This document shows, piece after piece, positions 51,865 to 61,630 of a stretch of 64,000 nt of DNA (within the stretch, counting starts at the first letter, position 1; each line of letters begins with the position of its first letter). Under the pieces are notes generated by a model that worked only from the letters and a program-made list of their open reading frames with translations, was not told the DNA's origin and searched no databases. Source of the DNA: KBS-96 sp049585195. GTDB taxonomy: Bacteria; Acidobacteriota; Terriglobia; Bryobacterales; Bryobacteraceae. The DNA is taken from positions 1 through 64,000 of the forward strand of contig JBAUZG010000312.1 of assembly GCA_049585195.1 (NCBI GenBank). Direction: 5' to 3'. The position numbers were made by a program, and so were the translations under genes.

Positions 51865-54800
51865 ATGTCGAGATCAGAAGCCGTGGCCTACCGCTTCCGT
51901 CTTTTCCACAGCGCCACGCCAATTGCGCTTTGCGGCTTGCTCGTATTCGCGACGCTCGTTGCCGTGTTCGATGCCAATGCGCAGGTCCTGTACGGGTCGC
52001 TGACCGGAAACGTAAGCGATCCAACCGGCGCGGCAGTTACTAACGCAACTGTCGAGGCTTTGAACATGGCCACAGGAATATCCAAACACGCAGCGACAGA
52101 CGCGCACGGGCTGTATTTAATCACCGACCTGCAGCCTGGCCCCTACAAGATTACGATACGTGCGACGGGGTTTGCCGAGCTTGTTCAAACCGGAATTGAG
52201 TTGAAGGAAAACTCGGTTGTACGAACGGACGCGCGCTTACAGGTTGCGCGGCAGAATGAGATCGTAACGGTGGCATCGACTACCGAGGCGCTGCAGACTG
52301 ACCGCGCGGATGTGAACACGCAGCTATCCTCGACGCAGGTCGCCAATTTACCGTCGACCTCGAGCACTGGGCGAAACTTTGAAAGCTTGTTCCGAATCGT
52401 TCCCGGCTTCACGCCGCCGGCTGAGCAGAACTCGGCCGCGGGCAATCCTCAGCGATCGATGGCGACGAACGTCAACGGCGTCAGCGATGTCAATAATTAC
52501 GTTCAGCTTGACGGAGCCAACGTCCAATACACCTGGCTTCCGTACATCATCGCCTATGTTCCGCCAGTCGAGGCCATTGAGACGGTGAACATGGTGACCA
52601 ACAGTTTCAACGCCGAGCAGGGTTTGGCGGGCGGCTCGTCGATCAACGTAGCGATCAAATCCGGAACGAACCAGTTCCACGGAGCGGCGTGGGAGTACAA
52701 CACAAACACCGACTTCAACGCCCGCAGCTACTTTTATTACGGAGGCAGCGTTCCGAAAAACATCCTCAACCAGTTTGGGGCGTCGTTAGGCGGTCCGATC
52801 AAAAAGAACAAATTGTTCTTCTTCATGGATTGGGAACGAACCATGCAGCGCGAAGCTATTTCAGGACTGCTGACGGTGCCCACTACGAACCTGATTCAGG
52901 GGAACTTCGGCGGTACCAGTGCGACGATCTATAACCCCTACACCGGCAATCCGAACGGGACGGGTCGAGTACCGTTTGCAGGTAACGTGATCCCCTCGAC
53001 TTACTTCGATCCGGCGGCGGCAAAGATGGCATCGCTCATTCCGGCGCCGAATCAGAACGTGTCCGGCATCGCGAACAACTATTTCGGTGCGGACGATTAT
53101 TCGTTCACCCGCGACAGCGCCGACGTGAAGGTCAACTACAACCCCACCGACAACTCTTCGGTGTTTGGCCGCTACAGCATTTCGCCGGACACGATCGTCG
53201 ATCCATTTCAGCTGGGAGCGGCTGAAGGCGGGACGTGGGATGGCGGGCAGCCAGGAACGGCTTTCGGGACTATTCAGAGCGGGGCGGTTGGCGGCACATA
53301 CACATTCGCGCCGAACGTTCTTCTCGACGGAAACGCCGGGTATACGCGCCAGCGGGTGGGCGCGGAAGCGACCGACATCAACGGCAATTACGGATTGGAT
53401 GTGTTGCACATTCCCGGCACGAACGGTTCGAACAAGCTGCAGGGCGGCATTCCTTACTTCGATATCACGAGCGGAAGCGGCACGAACTTCGCGCCGCTTG
53501 GAAACTCAAATACGGGCAACCCGTTCCTGTTTCGCGATAACAATTACACGGGAGCGGTGAACCTGGGCTGGGTGAAGGGCGCTCATGCGTTGCGCTTCGG
53601 ATGGAACTACATACATGGCGCCATGAACCACTTTCAGCCTCAGGGCGGGACTTTTCAGACGGCGCGCGGCTCGTTCCAGTTCACCGGCGGATTGACGACG
53701 CTGAACGCTAAGGGCGCGCCGGCGGCGAATCTATATAACGCATGGGCCGACTTTCTGCTCGGACTGCCGACACAGGAAGGAAAGGCGATTCAGAACATAG
53801 ATCCCAACTCGGTGCGTATGTCGTCGTATGGCTATTACGCGCAAGATACCTGGCAAGTGAGCCGGAACTTAACTCTGACTTACGGGCTACGATACGAGTA
53901 CTATCCTTTCGCGACACGCGACCATTACGGCTCGTTCCGCTTCGATCCTACAACTGGATTGGTGTTGATCGGCGGCCAGGGCGGGGTACCAGAAGATACG
54001 GGTGAATATGTTAGCTGGGCCAATTTCGCGCCTCGTCTGGGCATTGCTTACCGCTTGGGCCAGAAAACGGTAGTTCGAGCGGGCGCGGGCATTACCATCG
54101 ATCCCGACAATTTCCGCGACATGCGCAACACGTATCCGGCTATTATCAACACCTCCTATCCGGGAGCCAGTTCCTATCAGGCCGCGGCTACGTTAACGGG
54201 CTATGCGCCTCCGGGCCTCACGCCGCTCAGTCCCCTCACCGGGCTTCCTACACCTGCGCCCATCAATCTCAGTTCAGGCAAGATCCCGCTGCCTACCAAC
54301 GTAGGCGACGAAACAGTGCCTAATCCATATCGTCGAGGCCAGATCCAGTCGTACAACTTCACGATCCAACGCGAGCTAGCGTGGGGATTCGTCGCTCAAG
54401 CGGGGTACGTAGGAACCCACGAAGTACGGCAGATGTCGAATGTCAACATCAATGCCTCCTATCCAGGCGGCGGCACGGCGGGGCGGCTGCTCTATGGATT
54501 GTACGGCTTGACTGCGGATATCAACGCCGCCGAGCCGTTTGGCACCTCCCGCTACAATTCGCTGCAAACGCAGCTAACCCGGCGCGTAGGGTCCGCCCAG
54601 ATCGGCATGTCGTACGTGTATTCGAAGGCGATGGATTATGCGGACAACAGCACATACAACGGCCTGACCTTTGCTTACCCTACGTACTGGCAGCGGAACT
54701 GGGCTCTCGCTGGATATGACCGGACGCACAACTTCGAGCTTTGGTCGGTGTACGAGCTGCCCTTCGGACCCGGCAAGAAGTTTGCTTCGCAGGGAATCGT

Positions 54801-55263
54801 ATCGCGGATTGTCGGCGGATGGCAGTTGAACGCCATTCTCACGCGAGCGAGCGGCTTGCCGTTCACGGTAACTTCCTCGAGCACGCCGTGCAATTGTCCA
54901 GGCAATACGGAAGTCGCCAGTCAAGTGCTCCCTTCCGTTCAGATTCTGGGCGGGCATGGCTCGGGAGATCCGTATTTCAATACCGCCGCATACGCTCCGG
55001 TTACAACCGCCGTTTTCGGCAACAGCGGGAGAAACAGCCTGCGCGGACCGGGCTTGTTCGATCTCGATCTCGGTGTGTTCCGCACGTTCGATCTCACCGA
55101 GCGTTTCAAGCTGCAGTTCCGCGCGGAATCGTTCGCCATTACAAACACCGCGCAATTTGCGAACCCCTCTGTACTCAGCGTTGGGAACAGCGGTTTCGGA
55201 AACATTACTTCGGTGAATGGCGGTAACCGGACGATCCGGCTTGGGATGAGATTTTCGTTCTAG
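51865..55263 (+). CDS. TonB-dependent receptor with carboxypeptidase-regulatory domain (Oar-like)
   Basis: 1132 residues. Signal peptide region about residues 15-40 (PIALCGLLVFATLVAVFDANAQ). Residues 41-125 are the carboxypeptidase-regulatory-like domain (GSLTGNVSDPTGAAVTNATVEALNMATGISKHAATDAHGLYLITDLQPGPYKITIRATGFAEL). The plug covers about 145-270 (RNFESLFRIVPGFTPP), followed by a beta-barrel ending in the typical aromatic RLGMRFSF. Such receptors import oligosaccharides in Acidobacteria. A clean AAGGAGA ribosome site precedes the ATG and is duplicated (see repeat). It lies 36 bases after the ROK gene. Confidence 0.93.
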   Translation: MSRSEAVAYRFRLFHSATPIALCGLLVFATLVAVFDANAQVLYGSLTGNVSDPTGAAVTNATVEALNMATGISKHAATDAHGLYLITDLQPGPYKITIRATGFAELVQTGIELKENSVVRTDARLQVARQNEIVTVASTTEALQTDRADVNTQLSSTQVANLPSTSSTGRNFESLFRIVPGFTPPAEQNSAAGNPQRSMATNVNGVSDVNNYVQLDGANVQYTWLPYIIAYVPPVEAIETVNMVTNSFNAEQGLAGGSSINVAIKSGTNQFHGAAWEYNTNTDFNARSYFYYGGSVPKNILNQFGASLGGPIKKNKLFFFMDWERTMQREAISGLLTVPTTNLIQGNFGGTSATIYNPYTGNPNGTGRVPFAGNVIPSTYFDPAAAKMASLIPAPNQNVSGIANNYFGADDYSFTRDSADVKVNYNPTDNSSVFGRYSISPDTIVDPFQLGAAEGGTWDGGQPGTAFGTIQSGAVGGTYTFAPNVLLDGNAGYTRQRVGAEATDINGNYGLDVLHIPGTNGSNKLQGGIPYFDITSGSGTNFAPLGNSNTGNPFLFRDNNYTGAVNLGWVKGAHALRFGWNYIHGAMNHFQPQGGTFQTARGSFQFTGGLTTLNAKGAPAANLYNAWADFLLGLPTQEGKAIQNIDPNSVRMSSYGYYAQDTWQVSRNLTLTYGLRYEYYPFATRDHYGSFRFDPTTGLVLIGGQGGVPEDTGEYVSWANFAPRLGIAYRLGQKTVVRAGAGITIDPDNFRDMRNTYPAIINTSYPGASSYQAAATLTGYAPPGLTPLSPLTGLPTPAPINLSSGKIPLPTNVGDETVPNPYRRGQIQSYNFTIQRELAWGFVAQAGYVGTHEVRQMSNVNINASYPGGGTAGRLLYGLYGLTADINAAEPFGTSRYNSLQTQLTRRVGSAQIGMSYVYSKAMDYADNSTYNGLTFAYPTYWQRNWALAGYDRTHNFELWSVYELPFGPGKKFASQGIVSRIVGGWQLNAILTRASGLPFTVTSSSTPCNCPGNTEVASQVLPSVQILGGHGSGDPYFNTAAYAPVTTAVFGNSGRNSLRGPGLFDLDLGVFRTFDLTERFKLQFRAESFAITNTAQFANPSVLSVGNSGFGNITSVNGGNRTIRLGMRFSF

Positions 55264-55344
55264 CTCAAGGCCTATTTTCGTCTTGTATTCGCCTTGAGAG
55301 CGTGGTATTCTCCCTAATGCCGCGCCCTGCGGTTGGAGACATCT

Positions 55345-55884
55345 ATGCCGATCAGCCAAATGCTTCTTCCTGAATTTGACCAGGAGATGATGAATACCCG
55401 GAAAGTTCTCGAACGTGTTCCGGATGACAAGTTGGAATACAAACCGCATGTGAAGTCGATGACTCTGGGCCGTTTGGCCGGACATGTGGCGGAGTTGCCC
55501 AATTGGGCGACGCATACGTTGCAAATGGAGGAATTAACAATTACGGGCGACTTCAAGCCCTTTATTCCGAAATCGCGGCAGGAGATTCTCGACACTTTCG
55601 ACAAGCATGTAGGTGAAGCAAGGGAAGTCATAAGCAAAGCCACCGATGACGATTGGGGGAAGACTTGGACGTTGAAGTTCGGGGAAGAGACGATCATGTC
55701 GATGCCGCGTACGGCCGTGCTTCGCAACATGGTGATTAGTCATTTGATCCATCACCGTGGGCAGCTTGGCGTCTACCTGCGTTTGAATGAAGTGGAAATT
55801 CCGGGAATGTATGGGCCGTCGGCGGACGAAATGCAGTTCTGGAATCAGAAAGCCGTGGCGGCGAAGCAGACGGCTGCGAGCTAG
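55345..55884 (+). CDS. DinB-family protein
   Basis: 179 residues from ATG 55345 (TTGGAG eight bases upstream). Four-helix DinB pattern: LPEFDQEMMNTRKVLERVPDDKLEYKPHVKSMTLGRLAGHVAELPNWATHTL and MVISHLIHHRGQLGVYLRLNEVEIPGMYGPSADE, with the histidine triad GH and HLIHH. The function is unknown, probably thiol-dependent transfer or hydrolase chemistry. It lies between TonB receptor 1 and the Gfo/Idh/MocA gene on the same strand. Confidence 0.9.
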   Translation: MPISQMLLPEFDQEMMNTRKVLERVPDDKLEYKPHVKSMTLGRLAGHVAELPNWATHTLQMEELTITGDFKPFIPKSRQEILDTFDKHVGEAREVISKATDDDWGKTWTLKFGEETIMSMPRTAVLRNMVISHLIHHRGQLGVYLRLNEVEIPGMYGPSADEMQFWNQKAVAAKQTAAS

Positions 55885-55959
55885 GTTAGATACTGTAGAT
55901 TGGTGGCTTAAACGGGCAGGCCTCGGACGCGATGGCGTGCCTCACCGAGGAGCCGAAGC

Positions 55960-57264
55960 ATGATATCGGAAGATCTCTCTCGCCGAGATTTTATGAGAAA
56001 GTCAGCCGCTGGCGTGGCGCTTGCAGTGGGTCCGGCTGTGCGTCCATCGCTGGGTGCAAACGACAAAATCAATATCGCCTGGATTGGCGTTGGCACTCGT
56101 GGAAATTACCTGATGGACATGTTCTACGAGAAGTCTTCCGATTTGGCGTCGGTGGTTGCGGTTTGCGACGCCTATACGGGGTATCAGGACAGAGCCAAGG
56201 AAAAGGTCAAATCGAAAGAGGGCAAAGATCTCAAGATTTACGCCGATTATCACGAGCTTCTGTCGCGGCCTGAGATCGACGCCGTCGTTATTGCCACGCC
56301 CGAACATTTGCACTATCACATGGCTCTCGCCGCCATCGAGGCGAAGAAGAACATTTATCTCGAAAAGCCTCTTGCTCATACGATCGAGCAGGGCGCCGAA
56401 CTCGTAAAGGCCGGCGAAGCTTCGGACAAGGTAATTCAGGTTGGTACGCAGAACCGCAGCAACTCCCTCTACCAGAAAGCGAAAGAGATGGTGGGGCAAG
56501 GGATGGTAGGAAAGGTGCATTATGTGCGCGCATTCTGGTATCGCAACGATGTGCCTTCAAAACCGATCTGGCGCTACAACATTCCAAGCGATGCCAGCCC
56601 GGAAAATACGGACTGGAACCGCTTCCTCGAAGACGCTCCGAAGCGCGCCTGGGATCCGCGCCGTTTTTATCAGTGGCGTTTGTATTGGGATTATTCGAGC
56701 GGCATTTCAACCGATCTTTTGGTTCACCAGACCGACATTACGAATTATGTTTGTGGTAAGACGACTCCCCTATCCTGCATGGCGTCGGGCGGGATCTATA
56801 AATGGACGGACCCCGGCGACGATCGCGACACGCCCGACACGTTCAGCGCCATTTACGAGTATCCGGACAAGTTTCACATTCTGTATTCGAGTTATTTCGG
56901 AAATGAGCACTACGGCTACGGCGAGCAATTCATGGGCGACGAAGGCACGATCGAAGTAAACAGCCGGCAATATCTGTATTTCTATCCCGAAAAGTACACG
57001 AACCGCGCGAAGACTCCCGAGCTGATTCCGGCACAGGTAAAGGAACGTAAGGAACTTCAGGTCGCGCTGCCCAAGAACGACAACATTGCAGTTCAATCGC
57101 ACATTCACAACTATCTGATGTCGGTGCTTGGGAAGGAACAACCCATCGCACCTGTGCATGTAGGGCAGCAGGCGGCGATCGGCGGGCACATGGCGACGCT
57201 CTCGTTCAAAGCGAACAAGAAAGTGCTCTGGGACGATGCCGCGCAGAAGTACAGTTACGTTTAG
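55960..57264 (+). CDS. Gfo/Idh/MocA-family oxidoreductase with Tat signal
   Basis: 434 residues. The Tat signal is LSRRDFMRKSAAGVALAVGPAVRPSLG. The Rossmann loop is IAWIGVGTRGNYLMDMF and the nicotinamide motif is NIYLEKPLAHT. The C-terminal sandwich holds DWNRFLEDAPKRAWDPRRFYQWRLYWDYSSGISTDLLVHQTDITNYV, typical of the exported Bacteroidetes/Acidobacteria branch. It probably oxidises a sugar or glycoside in the periplasm with a tightly bound NAD. The location next to the GH67 and TonB genes suggests a sugar substrate. Confidence 0.9.
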   Translation: MISEDLSRRDFMRKSAAGVALAVGPAVRPSLGANDKINIAWIGVGTRGNYLMDMFYEKSSDLASVVAVCDAYTGYQDRAKEKVKSKEGKDLKIYADYHELLSRPEIDAVVIATPEHLHYHMALAAIEAKKNIYLEKPLAHTIEQGAELVKAGEASDKVIQVGTQNRSNSLYQKAKEMVGQGMVGKVHYVRAFWYRNDVPSKPIWRYNIPSDASPENTDWNRFLEDAPKRAWDPRRFYQWRLYWDYSSGISTDLLVHQTDITNYVCGKTTPLSCMASGGIYKWTDPGDDRDTPDTFSAIYEYPDKFHILYSSYFGNEHYGYGEQFMGDEGTIEVNSRQYLYFYPEKYTNRAKTPELIPAQVKERKELQVALPKNDNIAVQSHIHNYLMSVLGKEQPIAPVHVGQQAAIGGHMATLSFKANKKVLWDDAAQKYSYV

Positions 57265-57278
57265 CTGGATTGTAGCAA

Positions 57279-57389
57279 CCGCTCCCTCGCGGTCGCGGCT
57301 CGGAAGACCAACTCTCCCTGGCGGTCGTGGCTCGGAAACGAAGCTTGTGGATTCAACTGTTTGGCCGAGCCGCGCACGCAAGTAAGCGG
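57279..57389. repeat. Intergenic repeat family A, three units
   Basis: A unit at 57279-57303 (identical to the one at 29825) is followed by a diverged direct copy at 57310-57335 and a diverged inverted copy at 57365-57389 (CCGAGCCGCGCACGCAAGTA...). They fill the space between the convergent Gfo/Idh/MocA and TonB receptor 2 genes and can fold into a large imperfect hairpin. Confidence 0.7.
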
Positions 57390-57407
57390 TCCGGTGACGA
57401 AGTTCGG

Positions 57408-60400
57408 CTAAAACCGCAGATGCAGGGCGACCTGGATGATTCGCGGGCCCGTCGGGTTGGCGGGATCGGTTGCTCCAACTACATTTGAAATAATTCCGAA
57501 CTGCGACGAACCGATCGTTGTTGCGGGGTTGTCGAAATTCGTGTGATTGAAGATGTTGAAGGCGTCGCCGCGCAGCTCAGCATCCAGTTTCTCTCCGAAG
57601 AGAAAGAAGTGCTTTGCCAGCGCCAGATCCGTATTAATGAATCCCGGACCGCGCAATCCGTTGCGCGGAAACGTGCCATAGGTGAATTGGCCTACGAGCG
57701 CTGCTGGGTCGGTCTGGGATAAAGTATTTAGCGCGATCAATCTTGCATTCGAGAAATTGCTCGGGTTGAAGTAATAATTCCCGCCCACGCCGTTAATCGT
57801 TTGATAGTTGTGCGCGTTGTAAGTGGTCACGGTATTTCCCACCAGGTCGGCGCGCACCAGTCCTGCTTGACCGTCTCCCGCCGGACCAGGGTCGGTGTTG
57901 TTGGTCGATAATCCGGAGAGGATATCGAGTGGAAACCCGCTGCGCCAAGTCACAATCGGATACAAACTCCAGCCCTTTGTCAGCAGCCTGGGGCCGCTCT
58001 TCCATAATTGATCGAACGGCAGATCCCAGCCGCCCGAAAATGACAACATATTCCGGATGTCGGTATCGCCGGAGCCGCGGAACGCATCGTGATCGTAAGC
58101 AGGCACTTGAAGATTTCGCTGCCGGAACCCCGAAACATTATCGATTTCATGACCCCAGGTGTAGGCAAGAGTGAAGAACGAGCTTCCAACATAAGGGTTG
58201 CCGCTAATCCGTTTCGTCAGGTTCGCCTGCATCGCGTTGTAATTGGCTTTTCCGATGTTCTGAAATTCATCCAGGTAACTGAACGTGCTATTGGTTGGAT
58301 CGCCTGGATCGTAAAGGCGATAGTTCTGGCCTAACACATAGGGATTCACATCGACCAGTCCCGTGAGCCCATGAGCGGAATACCCGACGTAGGCCGTTTC
58401 AAGCGTTAGTCCTGAAGCAAGCTCTTGTTGCACCGAAAAGTTGTATTGAAAGACGTAGGGTGTCTTTAGGTTGGGATCGACAAAGAAAACGCCGCCGCCC
58501 CCGACCGGCAGAAATCCAGCACTAGCGAAGTTCAAGCTGGAAGTCGGCGGCGTCGATGGGAAGGGATTCACAGCGCCGGCCGCCGCAAATGGATTCTCCA
58601 TCGACCCTGGCGGCAAACCGGTGGTCGAATTCACGCCGGGTAACGTTAAATCCGCGAAAGAAAAAAACGGAGCTTGCCCATTAAACTGGAGGTTGTCCTC
58701 GCCTTTCAAAATGTCGTAAAACATTCCAAATCCGCCGCGGATGCTGGTTTTCCCGTCTCCGCGCGGATCCCATGCGAAGCCGAATCGAGGCGCCCAGTCT
58801 CGTTTGTCCGGGAAATTCACGCCTCTGGGGGCCCCTGCGTCACCCGGGAAAACCAAGCCCGTAGGCGCATCGGGAAATCGAGTTGACTGCAGCCCTGGGA
58901 TAAAGGAAAATGTGCGGCTTTGGGTATCGTACTTGGGCTGTGCGTACTCATACCTGACGCCAAGATTTAGTGTCAGCCGTTTTGTTACATGCCACTCGTC
59001 CTGCGCATAACCCGCATAAGAATTGGAGCGTATGTTCGAGGGCGCTTTCGGATACTGAACGTATTCGTCGGGCAATCCAAGCAAAAAGTCAGCCAGATCG
59101 GTGCCCGAACCGACGTTGGTCCCGGGCCCGTAAAAGATAAAACTGCCATTGATGTAGTAATCGAAGACAGTATTATTCTGATAGGGCGAAAAGTAGAAGC
59201 CGTACTTCATGTTGTGCGTGCCTTTAGTCCACGAAAGATTTTCATAAAAGGCGTAAGTGTTGTTAATCAGATTCGTCGGGCCGTTCGGATCAAAGCCGAC
59301 ATTCAATCCGCTGCCTTCGAAGGTCAGGAGCGTCGGCCCATGCGGATCGTCCGAAATGATGTTAATTCCCAGTTGATTTGGATTGGGCAATGTTGTGGCT
59401 GGCAAAAACTGATCGGCATTACTCCGCTGGGCCGTTACCCGAAACTCATTCAACAACGCCGGAGTGAACGTGTGGCTGTAGGTGATTGCGCCGTAATAAG
59501 TTGTTTGAAGCTGATTGTCTGTATATCCGGGCACATCGGCTCCTCCCGTCGTATCCGTAAACGGTTGAGCCTCCGTCGTGTTGCTTTCTACAAACGTTCC
59601 GCTAATTGTGTCGCGTCCGGTTAGGTTGATATCGATCTTGCCGAGATAGGAATCGATATTATCCAAAGCGAGAGCGGACGAAGCCAGAATTCCCGTCGGC
59701 GAAATCGGTATCAGGTTATTTTTAAAATAGGCTTGCGCCACAGGATCGATTTTGGTGGGATCGATGATCGCTTGCGAAGCGAGAGCCGGATTCGACTGAT
59801 AGTACGGATTCGCCAGCAAAAAACTGGCCACACTCGGATTGGGGCCACCGTTTAGAGACTGCGAAAAATTGCCTTGCGCTTCGAGCGGCGTGTAAACGGG
59901 GATATTGCCATCCTCCGAAATAGAATGCTGACGCTGGCCCTGATACGAAAAGAAGAAAAATACCTTGTTGCGGCCGTCGAGAAGTTTCGGAATCATCACC
60001 GGGCCGCCGAGGGTGCCTCCAAATTGGTTGCGCTTCAAAACACTTCTCGATTCTCCGTCTTCGTTGCGGAAGAAATCGTTAGCATTTAAGGCGTCGTTGC
60101 GAGCATAGTCATACGCGGTCCCGTGGACTTCGTTGCCTCCGCTTTTCGTAACCACGCTCACGATGCCTCCGGCGTTACGCCCGTATTCCGCGTTGTAATT
60201 GCTTTCAATTATCCGAAATTCGGCGATGGCGTCGGGATTTGGATTGACAACGTAGCTGTTGTTGAGCAGGTCGTTATTATTGCCGCCGTCCAGGAGAAAT
60301 GTCACTGAATCGGTCCGGCCGCCGCCGATGCTGTATCCTGCACTCTGCCCGGTATTGTCCGGGTTAGTTGGGGTTGCACCGGGTAGCGTCTGTATCAAAT

Positions 60401-60866
60401 TGAAGACGTTCCTGCCGTTCAACGGAAGCTCGTAAATCGCTTGGCCTGTTACAGTGCCGCCGACAGTAGAGTTCTGCGTTTCAACGCCCGTGCCCTGCGC
60501 ACTCACATTAACCGTGTCGGTGAGTTGTCCGACTTCAAGCTGCAGGTCGATGCGCAGCGTCTGGTTGATGTCGAGTGGATTTTGCGTTTCCGATTCGGTT
60601 TTGCTGAATCCCGTTGCTTCCGCCGTGATTTTGTACATGCCAACGGGCAACTGCCGGACCTGATAGTAGCCCCTGTCATCCGTGTGTGTGACCTTGGTGG
60701 CCTGGGTCGCCCCGTTTGTAACGGTCACTTTCGCGTTGAGGATATATCCCCCTGAAGCATCGGTGACGTTTCCGACGATGCTTCCCGTCGCATCTTGCGC
60801 CCATGCGCCTCCAGTAAATATGGCGTAGACGAACGCCGCCATAATCGCGTGCCGGGCTGTTGTCAC
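57408..60866 (-). CDS. TonB-dependent receptor with carboxypeptidase-regulatory domain (Oar-like)
   Basis: 1152 residues from GTG 60866, with a strong GGAGGGGG eight bases upstream. Signal peptide AFVYAIFTGGAWAQ. Residues 25-110 are the carboxypeptidase-regulatory domain (GSIVGNVTDASGGYILNAKVTVTNGATQATKVTHTDDRGYYQVRQLPVGMYKITAEATGFSK). The plug has LPLNGRNVFNLIQTLPGATP and YNAEYGRNAGGIVSVVTKSGGNEVHGTAYDY, a well-known Oar-type pattern. The barrel ends in IIQVALHLRF. It is a different paralogue from receptor 1, and substrate specificity cannot be inferred. The opposite orientation suggests separate regulation. Confidence 0.93.
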   Translation of the reverse strand: MTTARHAIMAAFVYAIFTGGAWAQDATGSIVGNVTDASGGYILNAKVTVTNGATQATKVTHTDDRGYYQVRQLPVGMYKITAEATGFSKTESETQNPLDINQTLRIDLQLEVGQLTDTVNVSAQGTGVETQNSTVGGTVTGQAIYELPLNGRNVFNLIQTLPGATPTNPDNTGQSAGYSIGGGRTDSVTFLLDGGNNNDLLNNSYVVNPNPDAIAEFRIIESNYNAEYGRNAGGIVSVVTKSGGNEVHGTAYDYARNDALNANDFFRNEDGESRSVLKRNQFGGTLGGPVMIPKLLDGRNKVFFFFSYQGQRQHSISEDGNIPVYTPLEAQGNFSQSLNGGPNPSVASFLLANPYYQSNPALASQAIIDPTKIDPVAQAYFKNNLIPISPTGILASSALALDNIDSYLGKIDINLTGRDTISGTFVESNTTEAQPFTDTTGGADVPGYTDNQLQTTYYGAITYSHTFTPALLNEFRVTAQRSNADQFLPATTLPNPNQLGINIISDDPHGPTLLTFEGSGLNVGFDPNGPTNLINNTYAFYENLSWTKGTHNMKYGFYFSPYQNNTVFDYYINGSFIFYGPGTNVGSGTDLADFLLGLPDEYVQYPKAPSNIRSNSYAGYAQDEWHVTKRLTLNLGVRYEYAQPKYDTQSRTFSFIPGLQSTRFPDAPTGLVFPGDAGAPRGVNFPDKRDWAPRFGFAWDPRGDGKTSIRGGFGMFYDILKGEDNLQFNGQAPFFSFADLTLPGVNSTTGLPPGSMENPFAAAGAVNPFPSTPPTSSLNFASAGFLPVGGGGVFFVDPNLKTPYVFQYNFSVQQELASGLTLETAYVGYSAHGLTGLVDVNPYVLGQNYRLYDPGDPTNSTFSYLDEFQNIGKANYNAMQANLTKRISGNPYVGSSFFTLAYTWGHEIDNVSGFRQRNLQVPAYDHDAFRGSGDTDIRNMLSFSGGWDLPFDQLWKSGPRLLTKGWSLYPIVTWRSGFPLDILSGLSTNNTDPGPAGDGQAGLVRADLVGNTVTTYNAHNYQTINGVGGNYYFNPSNFSNARLIALNTLSQTDPAALVGQFTYGTFPRNGLRGPGFINTDLALAKHFFLFGEKLDAELRGDAFNIFNHTNFDNPATTIGSSQFGIISNVVGATDPANPTGPRIIQVALHLRF

Positions 60867-61107
60867 GAAATCGACCCCCTCCGCTCGGACAGTGTTAGAG
60901 TTGTAGGCTTTCTGAGAAATCTACCATAGATGGAGAGCAAAAGATAATGCATTTCCCATATTGCATGCCGAAAAGTGTGCGGCGATGTTGCTCTTTTCGC
61001 GAGAACTCGCGCAGGATTAAGATTCGGTTTCATCCCTCGAGTACGTTCTATCGGACGCATAAAACATTTTGTTAGAAAAATGTCGGAGTACCCGTTAGAA
61101 TATACGC

Positions 61108-61479
61108 ATGCAGTCCTCTGAAACAAAAACAAAGCGAACACGGAAAGGCGTAGAGGAGACAAACGCCTCACCGGTGGCTGTTCCAGCCGCTGCCAGCGAA
61201 GAACCTACGAAAGCGAGACGTCGAGCCGTTGTCAAAACGCCAACGGTCGAAACAACGCCTTCGGTCAAGCATCGCGGCGCGGCGAGGAAAACTGCCGCTC
61301 CAGAATCCGAACGGCCGTCGGTTGAGACCTCAGCTGGCGCCAAGGGCCATTTCAGTCCCCCCATTACCCGGGACGCGATTGCTGCGCTGGCTTATTCTTA
61401 CTGGGAGGCTCGCGGCTTCCAAGGCGGCTCGCCCGAAGACGATTGGTTTCGAGCTGAACGCGAACTGCAATCACGATAA
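61108..61479 (+). CDS. DUF2934 domain protein
   Basis: 123 residues. The first ~75 residues are Ala/Thr/Lys/Arg-rich and disordered. The C-terminal DUF2934 domain is ITRDAIAALAYSYWEARGFQGGSPEDDWFRAERELQSR, a small helix pair with the invariant W-E-A-R-G and D-W-x-R-A-E-x-E-L. The function is unknown. A basic, low-complexity N-terminal part hints at nucleic-acid binding. Its own promoter probably lies in the 241 bp upstream, shared with TonB receptor 2. Confidence 0.8.
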   Translation: MQSSETKTKRTRKGVEETNASPVAVPAAASEEPTKARRRAVVKTPTVETTPSVKHRGAARKTAAPESERPSVETSAGAKGHFSPPITRDAIAALAYSYWEARGFQGGSPEDDWFRAERELQSR

Positions 61480-61630
61480 GGGAAATCGCACCTGGTAGAC
61501 GTTCGGTTACAACCAAAATTCCTGGCGATTCGTCATTGAAATTGAAGGGTTCGTTTTAGCGCCTACCTCCGGCGGCTAAAGTTCTCCGGTAAGCTAAAAG
61601 AACAGTTCTTCTACGTCCAGGTTTTTTCGC

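Noticed and set aside
54574..55524. 316-codon minus-strand frame inside the first TonB receptor
   Set aside because: Antisense shadow of the receptor barrel and the start of the DinB gene; no recognisable protein.
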